Shown one piece after another: positions 17,901 through 28,279 of a DNA stretch of 64,000 nucleotides. The position numbers and the translations under genes were made by a program. The stretch's first letter is position 1; each line of letters starts with the position of its first letter. The notes under the pieces were generated by a model. That model was given only the letters and a program-made list of their open reading frames with translations. It was not told where the DNA came from and ran no database searches. Source of the DNA: Pseudomonas sp. MM213 (GTDB taxonomy: Bacteria; Pseudomonadota; Gammaproteobacteria; Pseudomonadales; Pseudomonadaceae); assembly GCF_020423045.1 (NCBI RefSeq), contig NZ_CP081943.1, positions 5,456,001 to 5,520,000 on the forward strand, given 5' to 3'.

Positions 17901-18057
17901 CTCGGCATTGCAGGCACGTCTTGCGCGCATTCCAGCCGAGCGGGAGCAGGAAACTAGCGCCATCGAAACACGCTACGCAGAACCACAGGATCGCACCTTC
18001 CCGGTAGCCGTCATTTTCATCGTACCCGCATCGTTAGCCCTTGGAGGCCGCCCATGA
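14932..18057 (+). CDS. drmD: DISARM protein DrmD, SNF2-like helicase
   Basis: A 1,041-residue SNF2-family helicase, the marker of class 1 DISARM. Motifs: DDVGLGKTIEAGLV (Walker A, residues 142–149), DEAH (256–259), LTATPHNGY, then FTEYRTTLDWL, LLATDAASEGIDLQ and QRNGRIDRHGQ (about 611–621). I chose the ATG at 14932 because AAGGAG lies six bases upstream; the frame is open back to a TTG at 14881. It overlaps drmMI by four bases (ATGA), so the two are translationally coupled. In class 1 systems DrmD works with DrmMI and the DrmABC core to restrict incoming DNA; the exact step is not settled. Confidence 0.9.
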   Translation: MTAMAEDSSYRDIPEPGQLVEVRRRQWVVAEVDASKLGSVQQHAITLASIDEDALGEELQVIWEIEPGAHVIERAGLPAITGQDDSDTLEAFLDAVRWGAATNADRGFLQAPFRSGVSLQDFQLDPLVRAIDMARVNLLIADDVGLGKTIEAGLVIQEMLLRHRIRTVLIVCPASLQEKWRVEMMEKFGLEFRIVDGTYIKEMRRERGIHANPWTSFPRLITSMDWAKTGDGLRAFRDILPAHVSYPRKFDMLVVDEAHNVAPAASAQYAIESQRTRLIRTIAPHFQHHLFLTATPHNGYTESFTSLLELLDDQRFARNIMPEEKQLSQVMIRRLKSEITDKDGQLIYAQRKLEALSVNYTTREREIHRKLQEFCASRETADDELGGVTGASFVNQLLRKRLFSSPAAFASTLEKHVATLENGGNGKARTDLSERILLKAIQRAEEDYANDADVEVAQQEAVEEATRHSRPLNAEERFLLDELRHWAQQAMNQIDSKAKALLVWIDRHLKTDGVWNGKRVILFTEYRTTLDWLHQILATHDLGGDRLMILHGGMDHDDREQVKAAFQAAPDVSPVRILLATDAASEGIDLQNHCNYLIHLEIPYNPNVMEQRNGRIDRHGQREKEVMIWHPVDAREDEGAVGGHKEDILRALRKLDSMRADMGSVNPVIAPQMSGLIEGSLRDLDTRLADAKIAQARRFVRTEKDLTNRVAKLHERLVETREDFHLSPEHILKAVETGLALAEKPALKPLIMEGAAPGSIFELPPLGGAWERCREGLEHPFTGRTRPVTFDHEVAKGRDDLVLIHLNHRLVQMCLRLLRAEVWAQEDNKRLHRVTVRVLPDDRLEAPAVVVVSRLVITGGNHHRLHEELTVSGGYLREQGFKREDGVTRVQSWLDEAEPCLLDASAFDKLHYRFAAAEEAIQQTLTTRSRNRLEFLGNTLGTRKKKETEDILAVLEELDSAIRKELGKDELPEQFSLFSEDERTQVRRDNSALQARLARIPAEREQETSAIETRYAEPQDRTFPVAVIFIVPASLALGGRP

Positions 18058-21000
18058 AACCCCTCGATATCCATGATGAATGGTTGTCGCTGATCGAGGT
18101 CTCCGGTCCTTTTCTCGCCACGCCCGTACTGAAGCGCGTCTTCTCCACCGGTCTGCCGGCAGTCGTGCCGCGTATTCGCCAATATCTGCGTCAGGCCTAT
18201 GACGAATGGTGCGAGGCTCGTGACAACGACGATCCTAGGTTCGCCGAATTGCACCGAGCCTGGATTCATGAGGTGCTCGCCCGCGGCTTGGAATACGATG
18301 AGTCCGATAGCGGTGAACTTCTCCTGCGTGGTGAACGCATGCCTGCGGAACTACGCGTAACTCTGCCTGAGCATGGTGTCACTTTGGTGCCTGACTATGC
18401 GCTGGTCTCGGGTGGAAAAGGTCAGCTGCTCGTCCAAATCTATCCAGCAGGAATGGATCTTCAGGCTGCCCTGAAAATCGATGGCTGGATCGCCAGCCCA
18501 GCCGAGCGCGTGGAGCGGCTCTGCCGCGCCAGCGGCTGCCGCCTCGGGCTGGTCACAGATGGAGAGCGCTGGATGCTGGTCGATGCTCCTGTCGGCGCAG
18601 TATCGACCTTCGCCAGTTGGTATGCGCGCCTCTGGGGGCAGGAGCGGCTAACGCTGCAGGCCTTCCTTACCTTGCTGGGTATCAGGCGCTTCTTCGGTCC
18701 GTACGATGAAACCTTGCCCTCAATGCTGGACGAGTCCCTCCAGCACCAGGAAGAAGTTACCGATGCCTTAGGCGAGCAGGTCCGCCGCGCGGTCGAGGTA
18801 CTGATCCAGGCGCTGGACAAGGAAGACCGCGAACGCTCTCGGACATTGCTGCAAGGTGTCGAACCGGTCGAGCTCTACGAAGCGGGCCTGACCATCATGA
18901 TGCGTCTGGTGTTCCTATTGTCGGCCGAGGAGCGTGGGCTCTTGCTGATGGGGGAAGAGGTTTACGAGAGCAACTACGCCGTTTCCACTCTGCGTATGCA
19001 ACTGCGCCAGGAAACCGAGGAAGTGCTGGAGCGGCGCAACGATGCATGGTCCCGGTTGCTGGCTACCTTCCGCGCGGTGTATGGCGGTATAGAGCATGAA
19101 ACGCTGCGCCTCCCCGCCTTGGGCGGTTCGCTATTCGATCCTGACCGTTTTCCCTTCCTCGAAGGCCGTGCCAAGGGCTCCGACTGGAGGGTCGATGCTG
19201 CCCGCCCTCTACCGATCGATAACCGTACAGTGTTGCTCCTGCTGGAGGCTATCCAGCAATACGAAGGCCGTACCCTGTCCTACCGTGCATTGGATGTGGA
19301 GCAGATCGGCTACGTCTACGAGGGTCTGCTAGAGCGCACAGTCGCTCGAACCGAGCTGGTTACGGTGGAGCTGACCGGTGGCAAGGGCGCGAAGAAGACC
19401 CTCTATGGTCTGGAGGAGCTCGAAGCTCTGCACTTGCGGAGTGACGCTGCATTAGTTGATGCGCTTTCTGGTGCCGATGCGATCAAGCGTGGCGCAGGAG
19501 CTATCCGTAAGGATCTCGAGCGTTCGGTTGATGCCGCTCAGGCCAACCGCCTGCTCACAGCCTGCGCTGGCGATGATGAGCTGCGTAATCGTGCTCTGCC
19601 GTTCCTTCAGTTGCTGCGAACCGACCCTTGGGGTTATCCGCTTATCTATCCCAAAAGTGCCTTCATCGTTACAACGGGCAGCGATCGTCGCGAGACGGGT
19701 ACGCACTACACGCCGAAGTCCCTTACCGAACAGGTCGTCGAGAGCACCCTGGAACCCGTAGTTTACATCGGTCCAGCTGAAGGGCTTCCGCGAGAGCAAT
19801 GGCGTCTGAGGTCAGCGGGCGAGCTATTGGACTTGAAGATCTGCGATCCGGCCATGGGGTCGGGTGCTTTCCTAGTGCAGGTCTGCCGCTGGCTCGCCGA
19901 ACGCATTGTCCAAGCTTGGGCTGCGGAAGAGACCGCCAATCGGTACATAACCAGCGAAGGAGAAACTGTCGAGAATCTTGCGGGGCAGGAGGTTCTTCCG
20001 GCCAATCCCGAGGATCGTCTGGTGATCGCACGGCGTCTGGTCGCAGAGCGTTGTCTCTATGGAGTAGATCTGAATCCGCTAGCGGTAGAGCTTGCCAAAC
20101 TATCCATCTGGCTGGTGACCCTTGCCAAGGGTAGACCGTTTGGCTTCCTTGATCACAACCTCAAGTGTGGCGATAGTCTGCTGGGCATTCATCGGCTCGA
20201 CCAGCTGACTGAGCTGAGCATGACGCCTGGCGGGAGGGGGCAGCAGCGACTCTTCGGCAAGAGCATCGAAAAGGCGGTACGCGATGCTATTGAGTTGCGT
20301 AAGCGCCTGCGCGAGACGCCGATTCGTGACATTCATGATGTTGAGGCTATGGTGCGCCTGGATGCAGATGCGCGTCACTGTCTCGAGGTGCCTGAACGAA
20401 TAGCTGATGCGTTCATCGGAGAGGTGTTCGCTGCGAGCGGCAGGGGCGGGGACTTGGCAACAGAGCTCTCAGCTCTTGTCATCCAAGCAGGGCAGGCTGC
20501 CGATGGCGATAAGAACTCGCTCTTAGACATCATCAATCGGACAAAATCTATGCTCTCGGTTGATTTGCCCGCTGGGAAGTCAGGTCGCAAACCCTTCCAC
20601 TGGCCACTGGAATTTCCGGAAGTTTTTGAAAGTGATAACGGAGGGTTTGATGCAATTCTAGGTAATCCTCCATTTTTAGGGGGGCGGAGAATTCGCTCAG
20701 CACTTGGACTCACATTTCTAGATTGGTTGACCAGAGCGCTTTTCAAAGGTTCCAGTGGTAATGCAGATCTTTGTGCGTTTTTTTATCTACGTAGCAACGC
20801 ACTGGTTCGAAAAGATGGTGTTTTTGGACTTCTTGCTACAAATACTATCAGTCAAGGTGACACGAAAGCCTCTGGCTTAGATGTGATCTGTAAGGCGGCG
20901 ACAATAATTTCAGCAGTAACGAGCTTTGAATGGCCGGGTAAAGCCAATTTAACGGCTGTGATTTTGGTTATTTACAGCGGAGCATGGTTTGGACGCAAGT

Positions 21001-22394
21001 CACTCAATAACTGCGAAGTTGACTCCATAGATTCGTCTCTTGGGGCTGGTTTTGATTTCGAGGGTGATCCGTTTTTCTTGAGTGAAAACAAGAGTAAGTC
21101 TTTTCAAGGCTCAATTGTCTTGGGGAAGGGTTTTGTTATACCGAAAAAAGTTGCAGAGGCGTTAATTAGCAAAGATCCGAAGAACAAAGATGTTTTATTT
21201 CCATACTTGCGGGGCGAGGATTTTACGTCTAGTCCAAATCAACTCCCGTCGCTCTGGGTAATAAATTTCTTTGACTGGCCGTTGGATAGAGACTCGGGGG
21301 TTGAAGGATACAGTGGTCCGGTTGCAAGTGACTATCCAGACGCTCTGGAAATTATCAGAACAACGGTTAAGCCTGAAAGGACCAGAGTAGATGAGAATGG
21401 CGAGTATGTTCTCAGGAAGCCGCTTCCACAAAAATGGTGGATATATGCAGATAAAAGGCCTGGGCTCTACTCAAGAATAAAAGAATTTCGTCGAGTGTTG
21501 TTTCATTCGTTCACGGGTAAGTATGTTTCATTTGACTTTGTGCCAACCGGCTACGTATATGCTGGACCACACAATGTATTTGCTCTTGAGCAGTTTTCTG
21601 AGTTTGCTGTCCTTCAGTCATCGATTCATCAGGTATGGGCATGGCGGGTTGGGTCCACAATGCGAAATGATCTCCGTTACTCGAATAAGCAAGTTTTCGA
21701 AACGTTCGCATGGCCAAGTTCTTTTTCTGAACTTGAGTGTGTAGGGGGGAGTTTTCATCAGAAGCGCCATCAGTTAATGAGCTCTAAAAAAATTGGGTTG
21801 ACTGGTTTGCTTAATCAGTTTCATGATGGTTTGGATGATTCAATTGAAATGCAAGAGTTGAGAAAACTCTTTGCTGGCATGGACTTGGCTGTTCTTGCTT
21901 CATATGGCTGGAGCGACATTGATCTTCAGCATGATTTTCATGAGGTGGGCTACCTTCCAGAGCAAGATTGCATTCGATTCACTATCTCGGAATCTGCGCG
22001 AGTTGAGATCCTTCGGCGGCTTTCAAGTTTAAATCGACAGCGCTACGAAGTAGAAAATGCCCAAGGGTTTAATGTAGGGGTAGCCACGAAGCAACTTCCG
22101 CGTGCTAGTCGAGACCAAGGTGAGCCAACACCTCAACAGGGCCTAGATTTCGGTGATCCGATCGTTACGGTTGCTAGTAAGTCGGGAGATGGGAGTTTAG
22201 CGAGCGTAATTCTCGAGTGCTTGCGTGGACGTTCGATTTGGCTTGCCAAGAGCGAAATACTCGCAGCTACCAACCTCCTCGATGGGCAATGGAATACTGC
22301 GATCAATGACTTAATAGTTCGTGGTCTAGTCGAGCGACAAGGGGAGCGGCGCGGTGCGAGGTACCGTGCTACTACCTCTGTGCTGGAAAACTGA
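18054..22394 (+). CDS. drmMI: DISARM adenine methyltransferase DrmMI
   Basis: A 1,446-residue N6-adenine DNA methyltransferase of the large single-chain (PglX-like, COG1002) type. The SAM-binding motif I is DPAMGSGAFLVQ (residues 598–609), and the catalytic NPPF is at 871–874 (LGNPPFLGG). The first 590 residues form an N-terminal region with a nuclease-like or helical scaffold; the target recognition part follows the NPPF. Its role is to mark host DNA so DISARM spares it. Base composition shifts from GC-rich to clearly AT-richer close to residue 860 and stays so to near the end, which suggests replacement of the recognition region. It is coupled to drmD by ATGA overlap. drmA lies 1.8 kb further on, beyond rimO. 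Confidence 0.9.
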   Translation: MKPLDIHDEWLSLIEVSGPFLATPVLKRVFSTGLPAVVPRIRQYLRQAYDEWCEARDNDDPRFAELHRAWIHEVLARGLEYDESDSGELLLRGERMPAELRVTLPEHGVTLVPDYALVSGGKGQLLVQIYPAGMDLQAALKIDGWIASPAERVERLCRASGCRLGLVTDGERWMLVDAPVGAVSTFASWYARLWGQERLTLQAFLTLLGIRRFFGPYDETLPSMLDESLQHQEEVTDALGEQVRRAVEVLIQALDKEDRERSRTLLQGVEPVELYEAGLTIMMRLVFLLSAEERGLLLMGEEVYESNYAVSTLRMQLRQETEEVLERRNDAWSRLLATFRAVYGGIEHETLRLPALGGSLFDPDRFPFLEGRAKGSDWRVDAARPLPIDNRTVLLLLEAIQQYEGRTLSYRALDVEQIGYVYEGLLERTVARTELVTVELTGGKGAKKTLYGLEELEALHLRSDAALVDALSGADAIKRGAGAIRKDLERSVDAAQANRLLTACAGDDELRNRALPFLQLLRTDPWGYPLIYPKSAFIVTTGSDRRETGTHYTPKSLTEQVVESTLEPVVYIGPAEGLPREQWRLRSAGELLDLKICDPAMGSGAFLVQVCRWLAERIVQAWAAEETANRYITSEGETVENLAGQEVLPANPEDRLVIARRLVAERCLYGVDLNPLAVELAKLSIWLVTLAKGRPFGFLDHNLKCGDSLLGIHRLDQLTELSMTPGGRGQQRLFGKSIEKAVRDAIELRKRLRETPIRDIHDVEAMVRLDADARHCLEVPERIADAFIGEVFAASGRGGDLATELSALVIQAGQAADGDKNSLLDIINRTKSMLSVDLPAGKSGRKPFHWPLEFPEVFESDNGGFDAILGNPPFLGGRRIRSALGLTFLDWLTRALFKGSSGNADLCAFFYLRSNALVRKDGVFGLLATNTISQGDTKASGLDVICKAATIISAVTSFEWPGKANLTAVILVIYSGAWFGRKSLNNCEVDSIDSSLGAGFDFEGDPFFLSENKSKSFQGSIVLGKGFVIPKKVAEALISKDPKNKDVLFPYLRGEDFTSSPNQLPSLWVINFFDWPLDRDSGVEGYSGPVASDYPDALEIIRTTVKPERTRVDENGEYVLRKPLPQKWWIYADKRPGLYSRIKEFRRVLFHSFTGKYVSFDFVPTGYVYAGPHNVFALEQFSEFAVLQSSIHQVWAWRVGSTMRNDLRYSNKQVFETFAWPSSFSELECVGGSFHQKRHQLMSSKKIGLTGLLNQFHDGLDDSIEMQELRKLFAGMDLAVLASYGWSDIDLQHDFHEVGYLPEQDCIRFTISESARVEILRRLSSLNRQRYEVENAQGFNVGVATKQLPRASRDQGEPTPQQGLDFGDPIVTVASKSGDGSLASVILECLRGRSIWLAKSEILAATNLLDGQWNTAINDLIVRGLVERQGERRGARYRATTSVLEN

Positions 22395-22458
22395 CTGTCG
22401 TTACGTCGTGGGATGGTGGCCAGCTCTGCCTTTCGAGCTGCTTATGAGCTGTGTTGAA

Positions 22459-22509
22459 ATCGGCTGAGGAATGCTCATTCACAATGTGTAATTCTCGTCC
22501 TCAGCCGAT
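22459..22509. terminator. Hairpin between convergent drmMI and rimO
   Basis: ATCGGCTGAGGA (22459–22470) pairs perfectly with TCCTCAGCCGAT (22498–22509) around a 27-nt loop. It is placed where both convergent transcripts end. There is no clear T run, so termination strength is uncertain. Confidence 0.5.
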
Positions 22510-22520
22510 GTTACTTAGCT

Positions 22521-23846
<1,326 letters not shown>

Positions 23847-24214
23847 GGGGCTAACCTCGGTGGGCGCTCTGGTGGCGCTACTGATCAAAAAATGCGCAAT
23901 TTTAGCGGTGCGGTCGGCACTTGACTAGTACCCCTCTGAATCGAGTCTTACAGTGCAGGGATCTACCATGCCCTAAGAATGGGGCGCTATGGCGCTGATT
24001 CAGGTTGCGGAGTGGGAAGCTGCTATCCGGGTTACCATCCAGGCCGAACTGTCTCCAGGGTAGGGGGGGATTTGGCAAGTGAGCCTAGTGGCTCTGGTTC
24101 CAGAGAGCCCTGTAGCCAGGAGGGCTGGGGGTATGGCGTGCGTGGCACGATGCGCCAATGGTGGAGCAAGAACGTGTCCTGAGCCGGTGTTAAAGTACCG
24201 AGAATCTCGTCAAA
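23847..24214. other. Divergent intergenic region between rimO and drmA
   Basis: No gene is seen. It must hold the promoters of rimO (leftward) and of drmA-drmB-drmC (rightward), because rimO separates the latter from drmD-drmMI transcription. I see no convincing -35/-10 pair. Short GC-rich inverted repeats such as GGCTCT...AGAGCC occur near 24086–24106. Confidence 0.5.
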
Positions 24215-27200
24215 ATGGAAAATATTGTGAATGAGGGCCGAAGAGTGAGCATGGAAGAGCGCAAAGGCGAGAGGAGCCTGGAGGCATGGGTTATCGTTGA
24301 TCAAGGCTTGGAGCGTGATGCTCGCCTGGCCGACAAAGGGGTTCGCCTGAGGGGGCGGCACCCAGCCTTGCACGAAGGTGCCTGGGTTCTAGTTCTGAAC
24401 CCAGCTGGTAGCATCGTTCGCATTGGCCATGTGCTGTGTGTACGTGTTGATACGGACTGCACTTCCTTGTATTTCGACAAGGCCAAGACGATAGAACCTG
24501 CAGTGGGGATCGGTAGCACCGCTTTGCTACCTCCGACCACTGGTTGCGTCGTGCGAGCTCCATGGACCGAGTTCGCTGAGGCTATTCCGCGTGCCCTCGG
24601 CATCACCCTTGCCGAGATTCCTCTGATCGAGAACGAGGCTTACGTTCGCGAGCTACTGCAGTGTGCCATCATGGACGATCTTTTGGGGCCTGCCGGTGGA
24701 CCGGAAGAGCTCATCGTCGATATGAGCGTCCGCGATCGTTACCTCGTCGGCAAGCTTGCGCCGATGGAAAACACCGAACGCGGTGAGGATGTGGCTCCCC
24801 CGGAAAAGAATGAGGAGGACGAGCCTGCGGATCTGGAGCCGAAGTCCCAGTCGAACAAAGTCGACTCTCCTCAGAAAACTGGCGGCGGGGATTCCGAAGC
24901 CGAAGAGGAAGTGGATACGGCCTCGAACCAATCTCTCGCACCGTCGAGTATGGGCTTCACTTTTTGCGTCGATGGCGATGCGGAAAGTCTTGAGGTGGTG
25001 GTGAGTTGGGGGCGCTATGAGCGCTTCGACTCCGATGACCCTGCCCATGCCAAGGTGGTCAAGAAGGCGGTACGTGACGCCGAGGGCCGAGTGATCAAGA
25101 CCACTGAGCAAGTTCTCAAGGCCAAAGTCTGGCGGCGCAAGCCTTCTGGGGGAACTTTTCAGTTGGCGCTGAAGGATGGAGTGATTTCTCCGGTCATCCC
25201 AGATTCGGCCTGCCCAGAAGTGCTCATCCAGGGGACGGTGCGTTCACCGAACGAGAAGGGTGAGCGATTGGTGACGCTATTTCTGGTGAACGGCCAAACG
25301 GAACCGGATGAAAATCGTGATACCGCCTGGGTGTTCCAGCCGGAAATCCTCGTGCGGGCCAATGACGAAAGTTCGGTGAAAGATGTATTCCGTCGCCGTC
25401 CTGCTTTGGAGGCGGATGCTGGCGCTGCGGATGATGACGATTTACGCGAGCGCTTGGCGCTGGAGATGATCTATCGCGATCGGGTCGAGTTCGCCGTGGG
25501 CCATGGCGTCGCAGTGCATGCGGTAGTTGGCCCGGATGTGGCCAAGGCGGTAGAGCTGCGCACGGCGGTGATGCCGCACTACGAAGTGCCGGTCACCGAA
25601 ACGCCGGGCTTGGATCCGCAGGATCGGCCAGCGATGCGCAGATTGGTCGATGAAGGTCTGCTGGATATGAAGCGACTGGCAGAACTGGAGAGAGGCCAAC
25701 TCGTCGCTGCACTCGGGATACTGACCGAGGACTATGCAGCATGGATCGAAGATCAGCGCGCACGCATCGAGAGCGATGCGGCCGGCTATGCGCAGCGGGC
25801 CGATGAGGCGCTGAGCCACTGTGAGTCGATCCTTATTCGTCTGCGCGAGGGCGTGGGGCTGCTGGCGACGGATGACAAGGCCCTGGCGGCCTTCCGTTTC
25901 GCTAACCGAGCGATGGCGATCCAGCGGGTGCATAGCGCGTGCGCTTTGCAGCGTCGTCGCGGGCGTGCTGTCGAGCTGGCGGAGTTCGATGTACCGAAGA
26001 ACCGCTCCTGGCGTCCTTTTCAGTTGGCTTTCCTGCTGCTGTCCGTTCCTGGGCTGACCGATCCGAAGCATACAGATCGCACTCAGCCTCTGCAGGCCCA
26101 TGCGGATCTGCTCTGGTTCCCAACGGGCGGTGGCAAGACCGAGGCCTACCTGGGCGTGGCTGCATTCACCATGGCGATTCGCCGCCTACAAGGAAACTTG
26201 GGGGGCTACGATTCGTCTCGCGGGCTGGCAGTGATCATGCGTTACACCCTGCGTTTGCTGACTTTGCAGCAGTTCCAGCGAGCTACCGCGTTGATCTGCG
26301 CGATGGAGCATATTCGTCGGGAAGCTCTGGCCACGGGCGACAAGTCCCTTGGCGAGAGCGCATTCACCATCGGCCTTTGGGTCGGTAACAAGGTGACGCC
26401 AGGTACTACGGAGGATAGCCACAAGTTCATTGAGGCCGTTCGCACCCCGGGAAGAAACCCTACCGGAATGGCTTCGCCGGCACAGCTGACAGGCTGCCCT
26501 TGGTGCGGAACCGAGATAGATCCGTGCAGAGACATTGAGGTCGACAAGATAGCTGGGCGTACGACGATCTACTGTGGCGACAAGCTTAGCGCTTGCGACT
26601 TCTCGCGCGGCCGTTCGAGCAAGCAGGCACACCCTGGTTTGCCGGTGATGGTCGTGGATGAGGAAATGTATCACCGCCCACCATCGATGATGATTGCCAC
26701 GGTGGACAAGTTCGCCATGATGGCGTGGCGTGGTTCGATAAGGAACCTGTTCGGTCGGGTATCGAAGGAGTGTTCCCGGCATGGATTGCTCTGGCCTGGC
26801 TCGGATTGCAATACCGGCCACAGGGCTGTCGCGGGTAGGGCGGTTGCGACGGTCAAGACTATCTCTCCGGTGCGGCCTCCGGATCTGATCATCCAGGACG
26901 AGTTCCACCTGATCAGCGGTCCCTTGGGAACCATGGTGGGTCTCTACGAGAGTACGGTCGATGAGCTGTGCACGTGGCAGTTGGATGGTGAAGCGATCCG
27001 GCCGAAGGTGATCGCCTCCACTGCTACCGTGCGCAAGGCGCAGCAGCAGGTCAACAACGTATTCATGCGCCAGGTCTCGGTGTTCCCGCCCCATGGCTTG
27101 GACGTCGAGGACAACTTCTTCTCAGTGCAGCGGCCCATCGGGCAGAAACCAGGGCGGCGTTATCTTGGTATCTGCTCTCCGGGCAGCTCACGGCCGGCGA

Positions 27201-28279
27201 TGTTGATCCGTGTCTACACGGCAGCGCTGACCGCGGCTCAAGCGCTGTTCGATCGATTCGGCAAAGCCGCCGACCCTTACATGACCATGGTGGGCTACTT
27301 CAACTCGTTGCGAGAGCTGGGTGGCATGAAGCGTCTGGCCGAGGACGACGTGCAGACTCGTGCGTACCGTGTGCAAATGAGCATGGTGCAGCGGCCCGGT
27401 CTGGCACAGCGCAGCGTCATGAATATCCGCGAACTGACTTCTCGGGTTTCGAGCCAGGACATCCCCAAGTATCTCGATCAGCTCGAAGTGATGTTCAAGT
27501 CCGAATGGGATCCCGAGAAAGGTAGGTACGTGACCAAGTGGGAGGAGGGCGATGCGCGTGCGATCGACATCGTGTTGGCGACCAACATGCTGTCGGTCGG
27601 TGTCGACGTCAACCGCCTGGGCATCATGGCGGTCAACGGTCAGCCGAAAGGGACGGCGGAATACATCCAAGCGACCAGCCGTGTGGGGCGTCAATTTCCC
27701 GGTCTGGTCTGTACCGTCCTGACGTGGGCTCGTCCACGCGATCTATCCCATTACGAGACCTTCGAGCATTACCACGCGACCTTCTACAAGCACGTCGAGG
27801 CGCAGTCGGTCACACCGTTCTCGCCGCGCGCGATGGATCGTGGTCTGACCGGCGCGATGCTGTCACTGATCCGTGCCAAGAGCGATGATTTCGCGCCGAA
27901 CGACGGAGCGCAGAGCCTTAAACAGCCGAATCAGGCGGAAATGCTGGATGCCATGAAGGTGCTCGAAGCGCGCGCCGACAACATTGCGGAAGCACCTGCG
28001 AAGAAGCTCGCGGGCGACATGCTTAAGCAGCGTGCGGATCAGTGGGTGAACGAGGTAATGCAGGGGAACCGCATTTTGGCATATGAGAAGCGGGGGCCAG
28101 ACAAGGACAGAACTGTTGCCTTGATCAAGGCACCAGGGGCGCAGACTTGGGATAACTGGACGGTACCAATGTCGATGCGTGAGGTCGAGCCTGGAGTTCG
28201 TTTGGTCATGAACTCGGCAAAAATCAAAGACGATATTCAATGGAAGCCTCGCCCTGCGGCGGCCGATAAGGACGAATGA
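24215..28279 (+). CDS. drmA: DISARM core helicase DrmA
   Basis: A 1,354-residue SF2-type helicase, one of the three DISARM core proteins. An acidic low-complexity linker (about residues 185–245) follows the N-terminal domain. The motor has Walker A WFPTGGGKTEAYLG (starting at residue 634), a cysteine cluster CPWCG...CGDKL..C around 760–790 that may bind zinc, the DEFH box (895–898), STATVRKA, and a lobe-2 block MLSVGVDV...YIQATSRVGR (about 1125–1165). Starts at 24215 (ATG), 24245 (GTG) and 24251 (ATG) are all possible; none has a strong ribosome site. It overlaps drmB by four bases. DrmA and DrmB form the DNA-entry-sensing complex of DISARM. Confidence 0.9.
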   Translation: MENIVNEGRRVSMEERKGERSLEAWVIVDQGLERDARLADKGVRLRGRHPALHEGAWVLVLNPAGSIVRIGHVLCVRVDTDCTSLYFDKAKTIEPAVGIGSTALLPPTTGCVVRAPWTEFAEAIPRALGITLAEIPLIENEAYVRELLQCAIMDDLLGPAGGPEELIVDMSVRDRYLVGKLAPMENTERGEDVAPPEKNEEDEPADLEPKSQSNKVDSPQKTGGGDSEAEEEVDTASNQSLAPSSMGFTFCVDGDAESLEVVVSWGRYERFDSDDPAHAKVVKKAVRDAEGRVIKTTEQVLKAKVWRRKPSGGTFQLALKDGVISPVIPDSACPEVLIQGTVRSPNEKGERLVTLFLVNGQTEPDENRDTAWVFQPEILVRANDESSVKDVFRRRPALEADAGAADDDDLRERLALEMIYRDRVEFAVGHGVAVHAVVGPDVAKAVELRTAVMPHYEVPVTETPGLDPQDRPAMRRLVDEGLLDMKRLAELERGQLVAALGILTEDYAAWIEDQRARIESDAAGYAQRADEALSHCESILIRLREGVGLLATDDKALAAFRFANRAMAIQRVHSACALQRRRGRAVELAEFDVPKNRSWRPFQLAFLLLSVPGLTDPKHTDRTQPLQAHADLLWFPTGGGKTEAYLGVAAFTMAIRRLQGNLGGYDSSRGLAVIMRYTLRLLTLQQFQRATALICAMEHIRREALATGDKSLGESAFTIGLWVGNKVTPGTTEDSHKFIEAVRTPGRNPTGMASPAQLTGCPWCGTEIDPCRDIEVDKIAGRTTIYCGDKLSACDFSRGRSSKQAHPGLPVMVVDEEMYHRPPSMMIATVDKFAMMAWRGSIRNLFGRVSKECSRHGLLWPGSDCNTGHRAVAGRAVATVKTISPVRPPDLIIQDEFHLISGPLGTMVGLYESTVDELCTWQLDGEAIRPKVIASTATVRKAQQQVNNVFMRQVSVFPPHGLDVEDNFFSVQRPIGQKPGRRYLGICSPGSSRPAMLIRVYTAALTAAQALFDRFGKAADPYMTMVGYFNSLRELGGMKRLAEDDVQTRAYRVQMSMVQRPGLAQRSVMNIRELTSRVSSQDIPKYLDQLEVMFKSEWDPEKGRYVTKWEEGDARAIDIVLATNMLSVGVDVNRLGIMAVNGQPKGTAEYIQATSRVGRQFPGLVCTVLTWARPRDLSHYETFEHYHATFYKHVEAQSVTPFSPRAMDRGLTGAMLSLIRAKSDDFAPNDGAQSLKQPNQAEMLDAMKVLEARADNIAEAPAKKLAGDMLKQRADQWVNEVMQGNRILAYEKRGPDKDRTVALIKAPGAQTWDNWTVPMSMREVEPGVRLVMNSAKIKDDIQWKPRPAAADKDE

